In this document: positions 6,502 to 14,561 of the stretch, piece after piece
Layout of the letters: the number at the start of each line of letters is the position of its first letter
Position numbering within the stretch: position 1 is the stretch's first letter
Assembly: GCA_948938605.1 (NCBI GenBank)
Contig: CARAIG010000041.1
Coordinates: 1-27,396 of the forward strand
Length of the DNA stretch: 27,396 nt
Origin: an uncultured Eubacteriales bacterium
GTDB lineage: Bacteria; Bacillota; Clostridia; Christensenellales; CAG-314
Direction: 5' to 3'
Translations under genes and position numbers: made by a program
Notes under the pieces: generated by a model
Told to the model about the DNA's origin: nothing
The model's input: the letters and a program-made list of their open reading frames with translations, nothing else
Database searches by the model: none

Positions 6502-8874
6502 TTACCTCGCAACGTACTTGTATTGAAGTTCAATCGTCTTGTTGGCAGGAAGCGTCACTTTAAACTGTTTACCGTCGGGTTTTTGCGACAAGTTGGTTTT
6601 AAGCAGCTTTTTGGCGCCGTCGGGCAAAGTAAGATTTATTACCGTTTCCTTTTTGTTTTCCATACGCACTACCAATACGCCTTTTTCGCCGTCCAAGTTA
6701 ACCGTAACCAAAGTTCCGTTTTCCGCCAGGAAGTCTTCGAACGAAACGGTTTTCCATTCGGTAGGCAATGCGGGTAAAATTACCAAATCGTTATTGCTGC
6801 TGTACATTAACATTTGTTGGATAACGTTTGCAAACACCATATTTGCGTGCAGCTGAATAGGCGTCCAAACGCCGCTGCCGCATATTCCCATACCGCGCCA
6901 GTCCTTGTCCACAAATACAAGGTTGTTTATGGCACAGCCGCGCACTGCGTTGGTAAGACACAAATTTGCTTTGTCGCCTTCGCCCAAACGTGCGTACACC
7001 GAACCTAAAACCGTCATATTGTAACTGTTTTGCGAAGCAGGTTCGGAACGTTTTTTGTCGGCGGTGGCAAGGTAATGCTCGATTGTTTCGTCGTCGGACA
7101 TAACGCTTACTCCGTCGCCGAAATATGCGTCGTAAAGCGTGCCGTTGGATATACCCGTATAGTCAACGGAAATAATGGAGTTGACAAATTCCTTATATGT
7201 ACCGTCGCTGGCAAGCTGCATTTCGGGAATGTCGTCAATAAGCTTTTGCCAAGCGGCAATGTCCCCCTTAACGTTACAGGAAGCACACGCTTCTATAAGG
7301 TTGGTTAGCAAATCCTTTGCCAATGCAAAGTCCAAAGCGCTGTTTTTTGCAATGACGGGACGGTCGGTAATTTTGTAACTGTCCGCTATACGCATAGGTA
7401 ATGCAGACGGACTTATTTCCAAACCGGACGGAGTGTACTTGAAGAAATCTTCGTAGAACAACGCCACTTCCTTCATAAAGGGAATAAGGCGGGTTTTTAA
7501 AAATTTAGAATTTTGACTGATTTTGGCGTACTTGTAATAGAAGTTGGCAAGCCACGCTCCGCAACCGGTAAAGTGAATTGCAAATACGTCGCTGCTGCCC
7601 AGTCTGCCCGTATTGGGAGCGGCAATAGTCGGCACGACTATTCCGCGGCAGCCGTAAATGCGCTGTGCATTGTTACGGTAGTCGCCTATACTGTTTTCGA
7701 AATAGTCGAAAGTTTTTTCCAAATTTGCAAACATATTGCCTTGCAAAGTGTGCAAATAAGTAGTCTGCAATTCGCCAGACGCGCATTTAAAGGCTCTGTA
7801 AGGCTTGTAACAGCCGTTCCACAGTCCGACGGGCGACAACAAGTCCCCGTCGTCAGACGTGCCCGCAACCATTAAATAGCGCGAAAATTTGTAAATTTTT
7901 TCCGCTAATTGCGGGGGCATTTTGCCGCCTTCGGCATCCATAAGCAAGTCCTCGACGGACTTGTCCGCGCTTGAACCCAACTTGACGTCAACGGTATTAT
8001 ACAGCTTGCTGTGCAAAGCCACGTGCGCTTTAAGTAGCTTGTCGTAGCCGTCCTTGTTAGCCGTTAACGACGTTTTAATATTGCTCCATTCCTTTTCGCG
8101 CGAACCGTTTACAAATGTCTTTATAACTACAAATACCGACTGAGCGTTAACTATTTCCACAAAGTCTTTTTCGGGACGTACGCTTCCGCCAAGTACGGTT
8201 AATTTAGCCACAACGCCGTAATCGGTACCGTTGTCCTCGTTGCGGGCGGCAAAGCACATAAACTGCTTGTCGTATTTAACGGTAACGCCTTCGGGCATAT
8301 TGCAAGCGCCTTCGTACGTACGCGCGTTTACGCGGTGCATAAGGGACAAATTCATCCTTAAACTGATACTTCCGCCCCCTTGCTTGGTTATGCGGTAGCA
8401 TACAAGGTTATCCGCGCGGGAAACAAACAAATCGCGTTTGTAAACGGTACCCAGTACCGAATACGTAACGTTTGCTTCGCCCTTTTCCATATCGAGCGAA
8501 CGGGTGAATCCCGTTGTGATTTCCGACTGGACAAAACGCAAGTCCAATTCGCACATAGGCAAAGGATATTCCGCCTGCGGGTGGAAATTTTTTTGTTCCA
8601 AAGCCGTAGGCAAAACTGCCTGCGCCGACATAAACTCGCCGTTATCTATAAGTTTGCGCGCGTCTTTAATTTTAACGGATACGTCGGGCACAACGGTAGT
8701 ACGTCCCATCCAGTTCAAGGACGCATCGTTAATAAGTATTTTTTCCTCGCTTGCGCCGCCGTAAACGTTAGCGCCGACTTTACCGTTACCTACGTACAAT
8801 CCTTCGCGCCACTTTTCACCCCACCATCTTGCAGGAGTACGGAATTTTAATACGTTCGAAAATTTATCTGCCAT
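6502..8874 (-). CDS. GH95-like (alpha-L-fucosidase-fold) protein, divergent at catalytic positions
   Basis: 790 residues from the ATG at 8874, chosen because AGGTGG precedes it; the open frame extends 12 codons upstream without a ribosome site. No signal peptide, so cytoplasmic. The N-terminal domain resembles GH95 (WREGLYVGNGKVGANVYGG, 22-40, then INDASLNW). The middle is an (alpha/alpha)6 barrel with GLWNG (350-354), and the end has the typical LVILPALPTEW (697-707) before a C-terminal beta domain. The catalytic set known from Bifidobacterium AfcA is not apparent: 'SPE' reads SPS (488-490), 'DGNFG' appears as HANMV (676-680), and the NxN pair is missing. It is clearly a GH95 relative, but fucosidase activity should not be assumed. 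It is first in a transcription unit with purC and nrdR. Confidence 0.75.
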   Translation of the reverse strand: MADKFSNVLKFRTPARWWGEKWREGLYVGNGKVGANVYGGASEEKILINDASLNWMGRTTVVPDVSVKIKDARKLIDNGEFMSAQAVLPTALEQKNFHPQAEYPLPMCELDLRFVQSEITTGFTRSLDMEKGEANVTYSVLGTVYKRDLFVSRADNLVCYRITKQGGGSISLRMNLSLMHRVNARTYEGACNMPEGVTVKYDKQFMCFAARNEDNGTDYGVVAKLTVLGGSVRPEKDFVEIVNAQSVFVVIKTFVNGSREKEWSNIKTSLTANKDGYDKLLKAHVALHSKLYNTVDVKLGSSADKSVEDLLMDAEGGKMPPQLAEKIYKFSRYLMVAGTSDDGDLLSPVGLWNGCYKPYRAFKCASGELQTTYLHTLQGNMFANLEKTFDYFENSIGDYRNNAQRIYGCRGIVVPTIAAPNTGRLGSSDVFAIHFTGCGAWLANFYYKYAKISQNSKFLKTRLIPFMKEVALFYEDFFKYTPSGLEISPSALPMRIADSYKITDRPVIAKNSALDFALAKDLLTNLIEACASCNVKGDIAAWQKLIDDIPEMQLASDGTYKEFVNSIISVDYTGISNGTLYDAYFGDGVSVMSDDETIEHYLATADKKRSEPASQNSYNMTVLGSVYARLGEGDKANLCLTNAVRGCAINNLVFVDKDWRGMGICGSGVWTPIQLHANMVFANVIQQMLMYSSNNDLVILPALPTEWKTVSFEDFLAENGTLVTVNLDGEKGVLVVRMENKKETVINLTLPDGAKKLLKTNLSQKPDGKQFKVTLPANKTIELQYKYVAR

Positions 8875-8885
8875 ATTCCACCTAT

Positions 8886-8930
8886 AAAAAAAATCTACAT
8901 TGTCAAGCAAAAGCCTATACAGTGTAGATT
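8886..8930 (-). terminator. Intrinsic terminator between the S51 peptidase unit and the GH95-like gene
   Basis: AATCTACATTGT (8892-8903) pairs with ACAGTGTAGATT (8919-8930), 11 of 12 positions. On the minus strand the stem runs straight into eight T residues (the complement of A8886-8893). It ends transcription arriving from the pdp/S51 unit, yet sits only about 12 bp before the GH95-like start codon and overlaps that gene's own promoter. Confidence 0.8.
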
Positions 8931-8956
8931 ATATCAAATATTTTAATTAATGTCTA
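8928..8956 (-). promoter_or_regulatory. Promoter of the GH95-like/purC/nrdR unit
   Basis: On the minus strand a -35 TAGACA (complement of 8951-8956) and a -10 TATAAT (complement of 8928-8933) are 17 bp apart, the same boxes as the ferredoxin promoter. Predicted transcription starts near 8921, inside the upstream arm of the terminator stem. Confidence 0.75.
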
Positions 8957-9082
8957 TATTCTTTTACGGTTAAAACGCACAAAATTTTAATTTTAGCCAT
9001 AGGATACTCGGTCAAACCCGCTTTTAGGCTGTTCTTTCCGTTCAATTTGCTAAACGACAAACCGTTGGTTTAAAGCAAAGCT

Positions 9083-9739
9083 TTACTTGCAAGAGACATA
9101 ATTGACATTGCCCATTACGGTAATTGCGCCGCCGTCCACAATCAAACCGCCTTCGTGCCACATTTGGTAAACTGGCAAACCAAGCTCCGAAACAGCCCTT
9201 TTAGTACATTCGTTTTGCAAATCGGTTGCAAGGTAATGGACTTCAAGGTCGAATCCTTTTACAAGCGACAACCCGCGGCACACTTCGTAATGGCTGTAAT
9301 CTTCGTCGGGAGTAATATGGTAGACGTCCAGTTGCAACATTGCGCCCGCCGAAGCGCCCATTAATACTCCGTCAAAATTTTTAACCGCATTCGTAATACC
9401 CAACTCGTCCATACGTCTTATTGCTTTTTCGGGCATACCGCCGGTAAAAAACAGCAACGTTGCGTTTTGGATTTGTTCTACATGATTGCGGCTGTCGTAA
9501 CAGTTAAGCCAATCGATTTCCTTTTCCTTATAACCGTACGCTAAAAACGGTGCGATAATGTTAGCGTACTTTTCGCCGTTGCGTCCGTAAACAGTTTGCC
9601 AGCTTTGTTCGTCCCACGCCTGACTTTCGCGGAAAGCAAGGGGAACAATCAGTACGCGTTTGTTTTTAACATATTTTTCCAAACGGGTACGCGCCCATTC
9701 GCCGTCAAAGTTGTAGTAATTTAGCAATACATTAACCAT
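9083..9739 (-). CDS. Peptidase S51 family protein (dipeptidase E/cyanophycinase-like)
   Basis: 218 residues from the ATG at 9739, which follows GGGGA at good distance; an in-frame TTG seven codons upstream lacks a site. The family fold is a class-I-amidotransferase-like hydrolase with a serine nucleophile. Visible are FFTGGMPEKA (98-107), the nucleophile elbow GASAG (128-132, S130), EVHY (166-169) with a candidate catalytic histidine, and the closing MWHEGGLIVDGG. PepE enzymes cleave Asp-X dipeptides; cyanophycinases act on beta-linked Asp-Arg. Length fits the dipeptidase E group better, but the substrate is not certain. No signal peptide. It lies 61 bp after pdp, likely in the same transcript. 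Confidence 0.85.
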   Translation of the reverse strand: MVNVLLNYYNFDGEWARTRLEKYVKNKRVLIVPLAFRESQAWDEQSWQTVYGRNGEKYANIIAPFLAYGYKEKEIDWLNCYDSRNHVEQIQNATLLFFTGGMPEKAIRRMDELGITNAVKNFDGVLMGASAGAMLQLDVYHITPDEDYSHYEVCRGLSLVKGFDLEVHYLATDLQNECTKRAVSELGLPVYQMWHEGGLIVDGGAITVMGNVNYVSCK

Positions 9740-9800
9740 AGCATTATCCCCAAGTTTCAACTAATCGCAAAAAAGTTCAACCGCAATTGCACATTAAGCA

Positions 9801-11114
9801 TCAGTACAGCGTTGTACCGTTTTTGTCCACGTAAGCGTAAGCGATTTTATGCTCAGCAGGTTTGTCAGCGCCTATTTCTATCGCCCCTTTGATAAGGTTT
9901 ACCGCTTCGTCCAAACCTTTGCCGTTGTGATAAACCTGACACAAAACGTCGCCTTTCTTTACGCAACTGCCAATTGCTACTTTCATTACCACTCCTACGG
10001 AAAAATCGATAACGTCTGTTTTTTGCATACGTCCGCCGCCCATATGAGTTACCGCTCTGCCGATATCGGCAGCCGTCATTCCCGTAACGTAGCCCGACTT
10101 ATCTGCCTTGACTTCGACTTTTTTACCGATTTCGAACTTGGACGGGTCAAGTATATAACTTGCGTCGCCGTGTTGCGCTTGCACCATTTCGGCAAACTTG
10201 TTTAACGCTTTACCGCTTGAAATCGCTTCGTCGAAAGCGACTTCGGCGGTTTTTACGTCATATTTACCCGTCAAGGCAAGCAAACGGATTGCCACTTCCT
10301 TAATTTCATTATAAAGACGGTTTTTAGCGCCTTTAAGAACTTCTATAATTCCTATAATTTCCAACGAATTGCCCACGTGGTCGGACAACGGCTGCTGCAT
10401 ATCGGTAATTAACGCCCCTATGCGTTTACCTGCAAGGGTACCTATCGTTACCATTTTTTGAGCAAGTTCCAACGCTGATTGCGGCGTAGGCATAAATGCG
10501 CCGCTGCCGTATTTTACGTCCAAAAGGATAGTATCTGCCCCCGAAGCGAGTTTTTTACTCATAACGCTGCTGCATATTAGCGGTATCGAGTTGACGGTAC
10601 CGGTAACGTCGCGGAGCGCATATATCTTTTTGTCGGCGGGAGCAAGGTTTCCCGTTTGCCCTATTACCGCACAGCCGACCTTGTTTACCACGTCGAAAAA
10701 CTCATTTTCGGACAAAGCGGTATCGAAGTTAGGGATACTTTCCAGTTTGTCGATAGTACCGCCGGTAAAGCCCAAGCCCCTTCCGCTCATTTTGGCAACA
10801 TAGACGCCGCAGCAAGCAAGTATGGGAGCAAGCGCAAGCGTCGTACTGTCGCCTATACCGCCCGTCGAATGTTTGTCCACTACTATGCCTTGTATGTGCG
10901 ACATATTTACAATATCGCCCGAATGAAGCATTGCGTTTGTCATATCGAAAGTTTCGCGGTCGGTCATTCCGTTTAACAAAATAGCCATAAGCAACGCCGA
11001 CATTTGATAATCGGGAATACTTCCTTTTGTAAACCCGTCGACAAAATAATTAATTTCGTCCGTTGACAGTTCCGACTTGACTTTTTTCTTTTCGATAATA
11101 TCCAATATATTCAT
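9801..11114 (-). CDS. pdp: Pyrimidine-nucleoside phosphorylase
   Basis: 437 residues from the ATG at 11114, preceded by GAGGTAA. The longer open frame adds 40 hydrophobic residues that match no family feature and runs through the promoter. The enzyme splits uridine, deoxyuridine and thymidine with phosphate, feeding salvage and (deoxy)ribose-1-phosphate catabolism. Motifs: the phosphate-binding KHSTGGIGDS (81-90), MSGRGLGFTGGTIDKLESI (109-127), and a C-terminal alpha/beta domain with GRAVTHMGGGR. Length and motifs fit the Firmicutes Pdp type (about 433 residues) better than DeoA. It has a good promoter, and the S51 peptidase gene follows. Confidence 0.95.
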   Translation of the reverse strand: MNILDIIEKKKVKSELSTDEINYFVDGFTKGSIPDYQMSALLMAILLNGMTDRETFDMTNAMLHSGDIVNMSHIQGIVVDKHSTGGIGDSTTLALAPILACCGVYVAKMSGRGLGFTGGTIDKLESIPNFDTALSENEFFDVVNKVGCAVIGQTGNLAPADKKIYALRDVTGTVNSIPLICSSVMSKKLASGADTILLDVKYGSGAFMPTPQSALELAQKMVTIGTLAGKRIGALITDMQQPLSDHVGNSLEIIGIIEVLKGAKNRLYNEIKEVAIRLLALTGKYDVKTAEVAFDEAISSGKALNKFAEMVQAQHGDASYILDPSKFEIGKKVEVKADKSGYVTGMTAADIGRAVTHMGGGRMQKTDVIDFSVGVVMKVAIGSCVKKGDVLCQVYHNGKGLDEAVNLIKGAIEIGADKPAEHKIAYAYVDKNGTTLY

Positions 11115-11198
11115 AATTACCTCTTTTTTTGTTTTTGAAAAACAACATAGTATATACATAAATACAAATAATAATGTTTGTACTATGATAGAAAAAAC

Positions 11199-11227
11199 AT
11201 TATACCATTTAAATAAAAATATTTCAA
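11199..11227 (-). promoter_or_regulatory. Promoter of pdp
   Basis: On the minus strand TTGAAA (complement of 11222-11227) and TATAAT (complement of 11199-11204) are 17 bp apart. The transcript leader to the pdp start is about 75 nt. This supports the short pdp start over the extended frame, because the promoter would otherwise lie inside the gene. Confidence 0.8.
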
Positions 11228-11254
11228 TACCCAAATTAAAATTTATCTAAATGC

Positions 11255-11287
11255 AAAAACGCCGTATACAATCGATACGGCGTTTTT
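11255..11287. terminator. Bidirectional-looking intrinsic terminator after the CvpA-like gene
   Basis: AAAAACGCCGTAT (11255-11267) and ATACGGCGTTTTT (11275-11287) form a perfect 13-bp stem with a 7-nt loop and T-runs in both directions. It lies 23 bp after the CvpA-like stop (minus strand) and 28 bp upstream of the pdp -35 box. Confidence 0.9.
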
Positions 11288-11310
11288 ATGCGTCATCTAA
11301 AAATACAAGA

Positions 11311-12615
11311 TTAAACTTCCGGTTGCGATTCGCTTACACCAAAGAATTTTTCAAGCATTTCAATCTTCTTTTCGTCGGCGTCGGGTGCCTGCTTTAATTC
11401 ATCGATTACGTTTTTAGCGTAGTCGTAACTGTCCCCTTCGAGACCGATCGTAAATTCGCCGTTCGACGAAAGCAACGGCAGGATGATATCGCTTTGCATT
11501 ACGGTATCAACAATATCCTTCGCTTTTTGTTTGGCGTCCGTTTCGTTCAAACCTGAAAAATCCGTTTCCTTGTAGGTGCTTAATTTAGCAATTACCTGAC
11601 CTTCGTTTGCAAAACTGACCGTATTAAAGTCCACTGCGCTGAAATCCATATCCAAGTTAAGCATATCATTTGCAACGGCTTGAACAAGCGTATTGATTGC
11701 GTCCTTCGATTCGGTAGTCAGTTTGCCGTTAATTGCGTCTAAATTATTAAATATTTCCTGCAATGCGTTAGCAGTATCGGCATTCAAGCCGCCTTGCATA
11801 TCCATTCCCTGTATTGCAGACAATTCCTTGCCCATTTCGACAAGTCCCCTTAATGCGTCTATTTGACCTGTCAACGTAATCTTTTTGCCTTCTTCCTTTT
11901 CCAAAGAAACAATGCTGTCAAACAGCTTGTCGCCGCCCATCTTGTTAATGAACTTGCGGATACCGCTTTCGTTGTACTCTATCAACGTGTTAAAAGCGTC
12001 GACAGTGGCTTGATCACTGCCGTTACCGCCGTCTTGTTCGGTAGCGTATGTTGTGCCATCGTCTTGCATACCGTTCATAGTAGCGGCAATGTTGGACAAA
12101 TTGAAGAAAACACCGTTTAAAATAGTAACGCATACTACGGCAACGGCAATTCCCTGAGCAAGTCCCAAAACGGAGCCCAGCAAACGGCTTAAAAAGTTGT
12201 GTTTTTTACGTTTTTTAACGCCTTTTTCGTCAATATACGTTTTGTTGCGTATAAACAGTTTTAAAAGCGGGAACAAAATTGCCCAAGTCAAAAACAGGAA
12301 AAAACCTAACGACATTAAAAATATTAACGCCATAGCTAACAAAGTTACTATGTTTTCCATTGTTTCGGTGGGGATGTTTTGCCCTTGGAACATTTCCTGA
12401 ATAACAGTTTCAATCAAAGGCTGACCGTCAACTTGTATCTGCATTAATTGATCAGTAATCGTTCCTTTAAGTACAAATGCCAAAACGATACTTAACGCAA
12501 CAAGTACTATACGGATTATTGACCTGCGCAGTCCGCGCATAGATCCCAACAACAACCCGATAATTATAGGTACAACCAATGCAACTATAACCAAAGATTG
12601 CAATAATACGTTCAT
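11311..12615 (-). CDS. CvpA-family membrane protein with a long C-terminal extension
   Basis: 434 residues; typical CvpA proteins have about 160-200. Four hydrophobic segments are visible at about 5-28, 33-52, 88-115 and 148-175. GSMRGLRRSIIRI (24-36) and LSRLLGSVLGLAQGIAVAV are the characteristic CvpA patterns. The remaining 260 residues are hydrophilic, rich in Asp, Asn and Gln, with helical leucine periodicity and no recognised domain; they would lie on one side of the membrane. CvpA relates to colicin V production and envelope homeostasis in proteobacteria; function in Firmicutes is unclear. The ATG at 12615 has AGGTGA upstream. It has its own promoter and terminator, so it is monocistronic. 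Confidence 0.75.
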   Translation of the reverse strand: MNVLLQSLVIVALVVPIIIGLLLGSMRGLRRSIIRIVLVALSIVLAFVLKGTITDQLMQIQVDGQPLIETVIQEMFQGQNIPTETMENIVTLLAMALIFLMSLGFFLFLTWAILFPLLKLFIRNKTYIDEKGVKKRKKHNFLSRLLGSVLGLAQGIAVAVVCVTILNGVFFNLSNIAATMNGMQDDGTTYATEQDGGNGSDQATVDAFNTLIEYNESGIRKFINKMGGDKLFDSIVSLEKEEGKKITLTGQIDALRGLVEMGKELSAIQGMDMQGGLNADTANALQEIFNNLDAINGKLTTESKDAINTLVQAVANDMLNLDMDFSAVDFNTVSFANEGQVIAKLSTYKETDFSGLNETDAKQKAKDIVDTVMQSDIILPLLSSNGEFTIGLEGDSYDYAKNVIDELKQAPDADEKKIEMLEKFFGVSESQPEV

Positions 12616-12703
12616 AATTCACCTATTTTCCTTTTAACAGTATACTAATATTATTGTAAATATTACACTTATTTATTAATGGTAATTAACTTTTACCAAT
12701 GTA

Positions 12704-12733
12704 ATTATATACTAATTTGACAAATTATGTCAA
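12704..12733 (-). promoter_or_regulatory. Promoter of the CvpA-like gene with an overlapping inverted repeat
   Basis: On the minus strand a consensus TTGACA (complement of 12728-12733) and TATAAT (complement of 12704-12709) are 18 bp apart. The -35 box is one arm of a perfect inverted repeat, TTGACA-AATTA-TGTCAA (12717-12733), a possible repressor site. Confidence 0.75.
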
Positions 12734-12744
12734 GCGTTAATAAA

Positions 12745-12764
12745 GCCGCGTGCGCTTAGGCGGC
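12745..12764 (-). terminator. Weak terminator-like hairpin after the MATE gene
   Basis: GCCGC (12745-12749) and GCGGC (12760-12764) form a 5-bp stem, followed on the minus strand by TTTATT. It lies just after the MATE stop codon and before the next promoter. The stem is short and the T-run interrupted, so the call is tentative. Confidence 0.35.
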
Positions 12765-12767
12765 AAT

Positions 12768-14171
12768 TTACTGCACCGACACATTTAATTCCAAGTCGCT
12801 TTCCGCATTGATTTTGCGTTCCGTTTTGCGCATTGTCGGGAAATAAATGGGCAAAAAAATCAAAAAAGTCAACACCCAGCTTGCAGGATACACCCAGTAC
12901 AATGCGTAATACGATGCGGGCGGTTCGGTAACCCACTTGCACACAGTGTTTACCCACAATATGCGAAACAAACAACTGCCCGACAAACAGACGATCATTG
13001 CAAGCGTCGACTTGCCCAACCCGCGCATAGTGTAACTCATTACTTCCATAAGTCCGCAGGTAAAATACGTCAATCCCAGCAAAATAAGACGGTAACGTAT
13101 TGCGTAATCTACTTCCTCAGGCGGTTGCTTAATAAGCGTAGCAATTGGACGGGCAACAAGAAGCACGATTCCGCAAATAACCAGTCCCGCAACGGTAACG
13201 ATAGCAAGAGACATCCAAACCGAGCGTTTGATGCGTTTGATGTTTTTAGCCCCTAAATTTTGACTTACAAACGCCATACAGGAAAGAGATATCGCGTTCA
13301 TTGCGTTGTAAATAAATCCGTCAAATTGCGCAGCAAGCGTATTTCCGTTTACCGCAACGGTGCCGAACGAATTGATTGTGGACATTATTACTACGTTAGA
13401 TAGCGAAAATACACAGCCTTGAATTCCCGCAGGCAAACCGATTTTTAACATTTCCTTAAATTCCGCTTTGTATATGCGCATATTTTTAACGCTGAAATGC
13501 GCAAAACCGTTGCTCCTTACAAGACTTATCATTGCAAGGATTACCGAAATAAGTTGCGAAACGACAGTCGCTATTGCAACCCCCGCTACGCCCATATGGA
13601 ATACATACGTCAGCAAAAAGTTAAGTCCTACGTTTGCAACACCAGCTATTACAAGATAGATTAAAGGACGCAATGTATCCCCTACCGCACGCATAATGGA
13701 CGCGCAAAAGTTATACAGCAGCACAATAGGCATACCGATAAAATATATTTGCATATATTGCGTAGAACCGTCCAAAAATTCCGACGGGCAATTCATCCAA
13801 GACAAAAACACGCGCGCGCAAAAAAATCCTACCAATGCAAGCACAGCACCAATTACCAATGCAAATAAAACAGACATTCCTACTACTTTTTCGGCGCGGT
13901 CCTTTTCGTTAGAGCCGACAAACCGCGCGACCATTACGTTTGCGCTGACCGACAAGCCCACAAAAAGCCCTATTATAAGGTTGATAAGCGCGCCCGTTGT
14001 GCCGAGTTTGCCTATGTCGTCCCCCGAAAGTGCAAGCACAAACACGTCCGCAGCATTAAAAAACAGTTGCAAAATATTCGTTGCCATTAAAGGTAACGCA
14101 AATATAATCAACTTTTTAAATATCGGACCAACGGTTAAGTCCATTTCGTGTTTGCCGACGCTTTGCTTCAT
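12768..14171 (-). CDS. MATE-family efflux transporter
   Basis: 467 residues with about 12 hydrophobic segments in two similar halves, the MATE (NorM/DinF) architecture. Typical features are the N-terminal FALPLMATNILQLFFNAADVFVLA (24-47) of the first helix, VGLSVSANVMVARFVG (71-86) of the second, and the equivalent MNAISLSCMAFVSQNLGAKN in the second half. MATE proteins export cationic compounds using Na+ or H+; substrate and coupling ion cannot be told. The ATG at 14171 is preceded by AAAGGA at a rather long 11-nt spacing; Met10 is an alternative without any site. No regulator is adjacent, and the gene diverges from the serine hydrolase gene. Confidence 0.93.
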   Translation of the reverse strand: MKQSVGKHEMDLTVGPIFKKLIIFALPLMATNILQLFFNAADVFVLALSGDDIGKLGTTGALINLIIGLFVGLSVSANVMVARFVGSNEKDRAEKVVGMSVLFALVIGAVLALVGFFCARVFLSWMNCPSEFLDGSTQYMQIYFIGMPIVLLYNFCASIMRAVGDTLRPLIYLVIAGVANVGLNFLLTYVFHMGVAGVAIATVVSQLISVILAMISLVRSNGFAHFSVKNMRIYKAEFKEMLKIGLPAGIQGCVFSLSNVVIMSTINSFGTVAVNGNTLAAQFDGFIYNAMNAISLSCMAFVSQNLGAKNIKRIKRSVWMSLAIVTVAGLVICGIVLLVARPIATLIKQPPEEVDYAIRYRLILLGLTYFTCGLMEVMSYTMRGLGKSTLAMIVCLSGSCLFRILWVNTVCKWVTEPPASYYALYWVYPASWVLTFLIFLPIYFPTMRKTERKINAESDLELNVSVQ

Positions 14172-14232
14172 TTTTTAGTTAAGTCCTTTAAATTTTTTGT
14201 TGCAAATGCGATTTAATTCTTACCAATTTGCT

Positions 14233-14261
14233 ATTATATTACTTTAATCGAAATTAAGCAA
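14233..14261 (-). promoter_or_regulatory. Probable promoter of the MATE gene
   Basis: On the minus strand a perfect TATAAT (complement of 14233-14238) lies 17 bp from TTGCTT (complement of 14256-14261), a poor -35. The start codon is about 60 bp downstream. The rest of the 390-bp divergent gap holds small inverted repeats such as AATTGT...ACAATT (14433-14452) but no gene. Confidence 0.55.
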
Positions 14262-14495
14262 ACGAAAACACAGCAAAAATCGACAAAATTGAAACATATA
14301 TACTGCAAATAATATTTTGTTCGCATTTTTTTGTCCTGCTTTGCTATATAAAACGAGCATACGCGTCGATAGTCAAATTACCGATATAAATCAATAATCT
14401 TGCATAAGAAATTACACCGATTTCGTCGGAAAAATTGTTACTTAATACAATTAAAAAGCGCCGTAAACAGCAAACACTGACTTGCACTAAACTAT

Positions 14496-14524
14496 TTTAC
14501 TATATTGCCGAATTATGATATACT
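14496..14524 (+). promoter_or_regulatory. Extended -10 promoter of the serine hydrolase gene
   Basis: TGATATACT (14516-14524) is an extended -10 element, with TTTACT (14496-14501) 17 bp upstream as a weak -35. The gene starts 38 bp downstream, behind GGAG (14551-14554). Confidence 0.55.
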
Positions 14525-14561
14525 AACTTATTGATAAACAGTAACATAACGGAGATACAGT

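Noticed and set aside
11115..11234. N-terminal hydrophobic extension of pdp
   Set aside because: The in-frame extension contains the promoter and lacks a ribosome site; the ATG at 11114 with GAGGTAA gives the normal family length.
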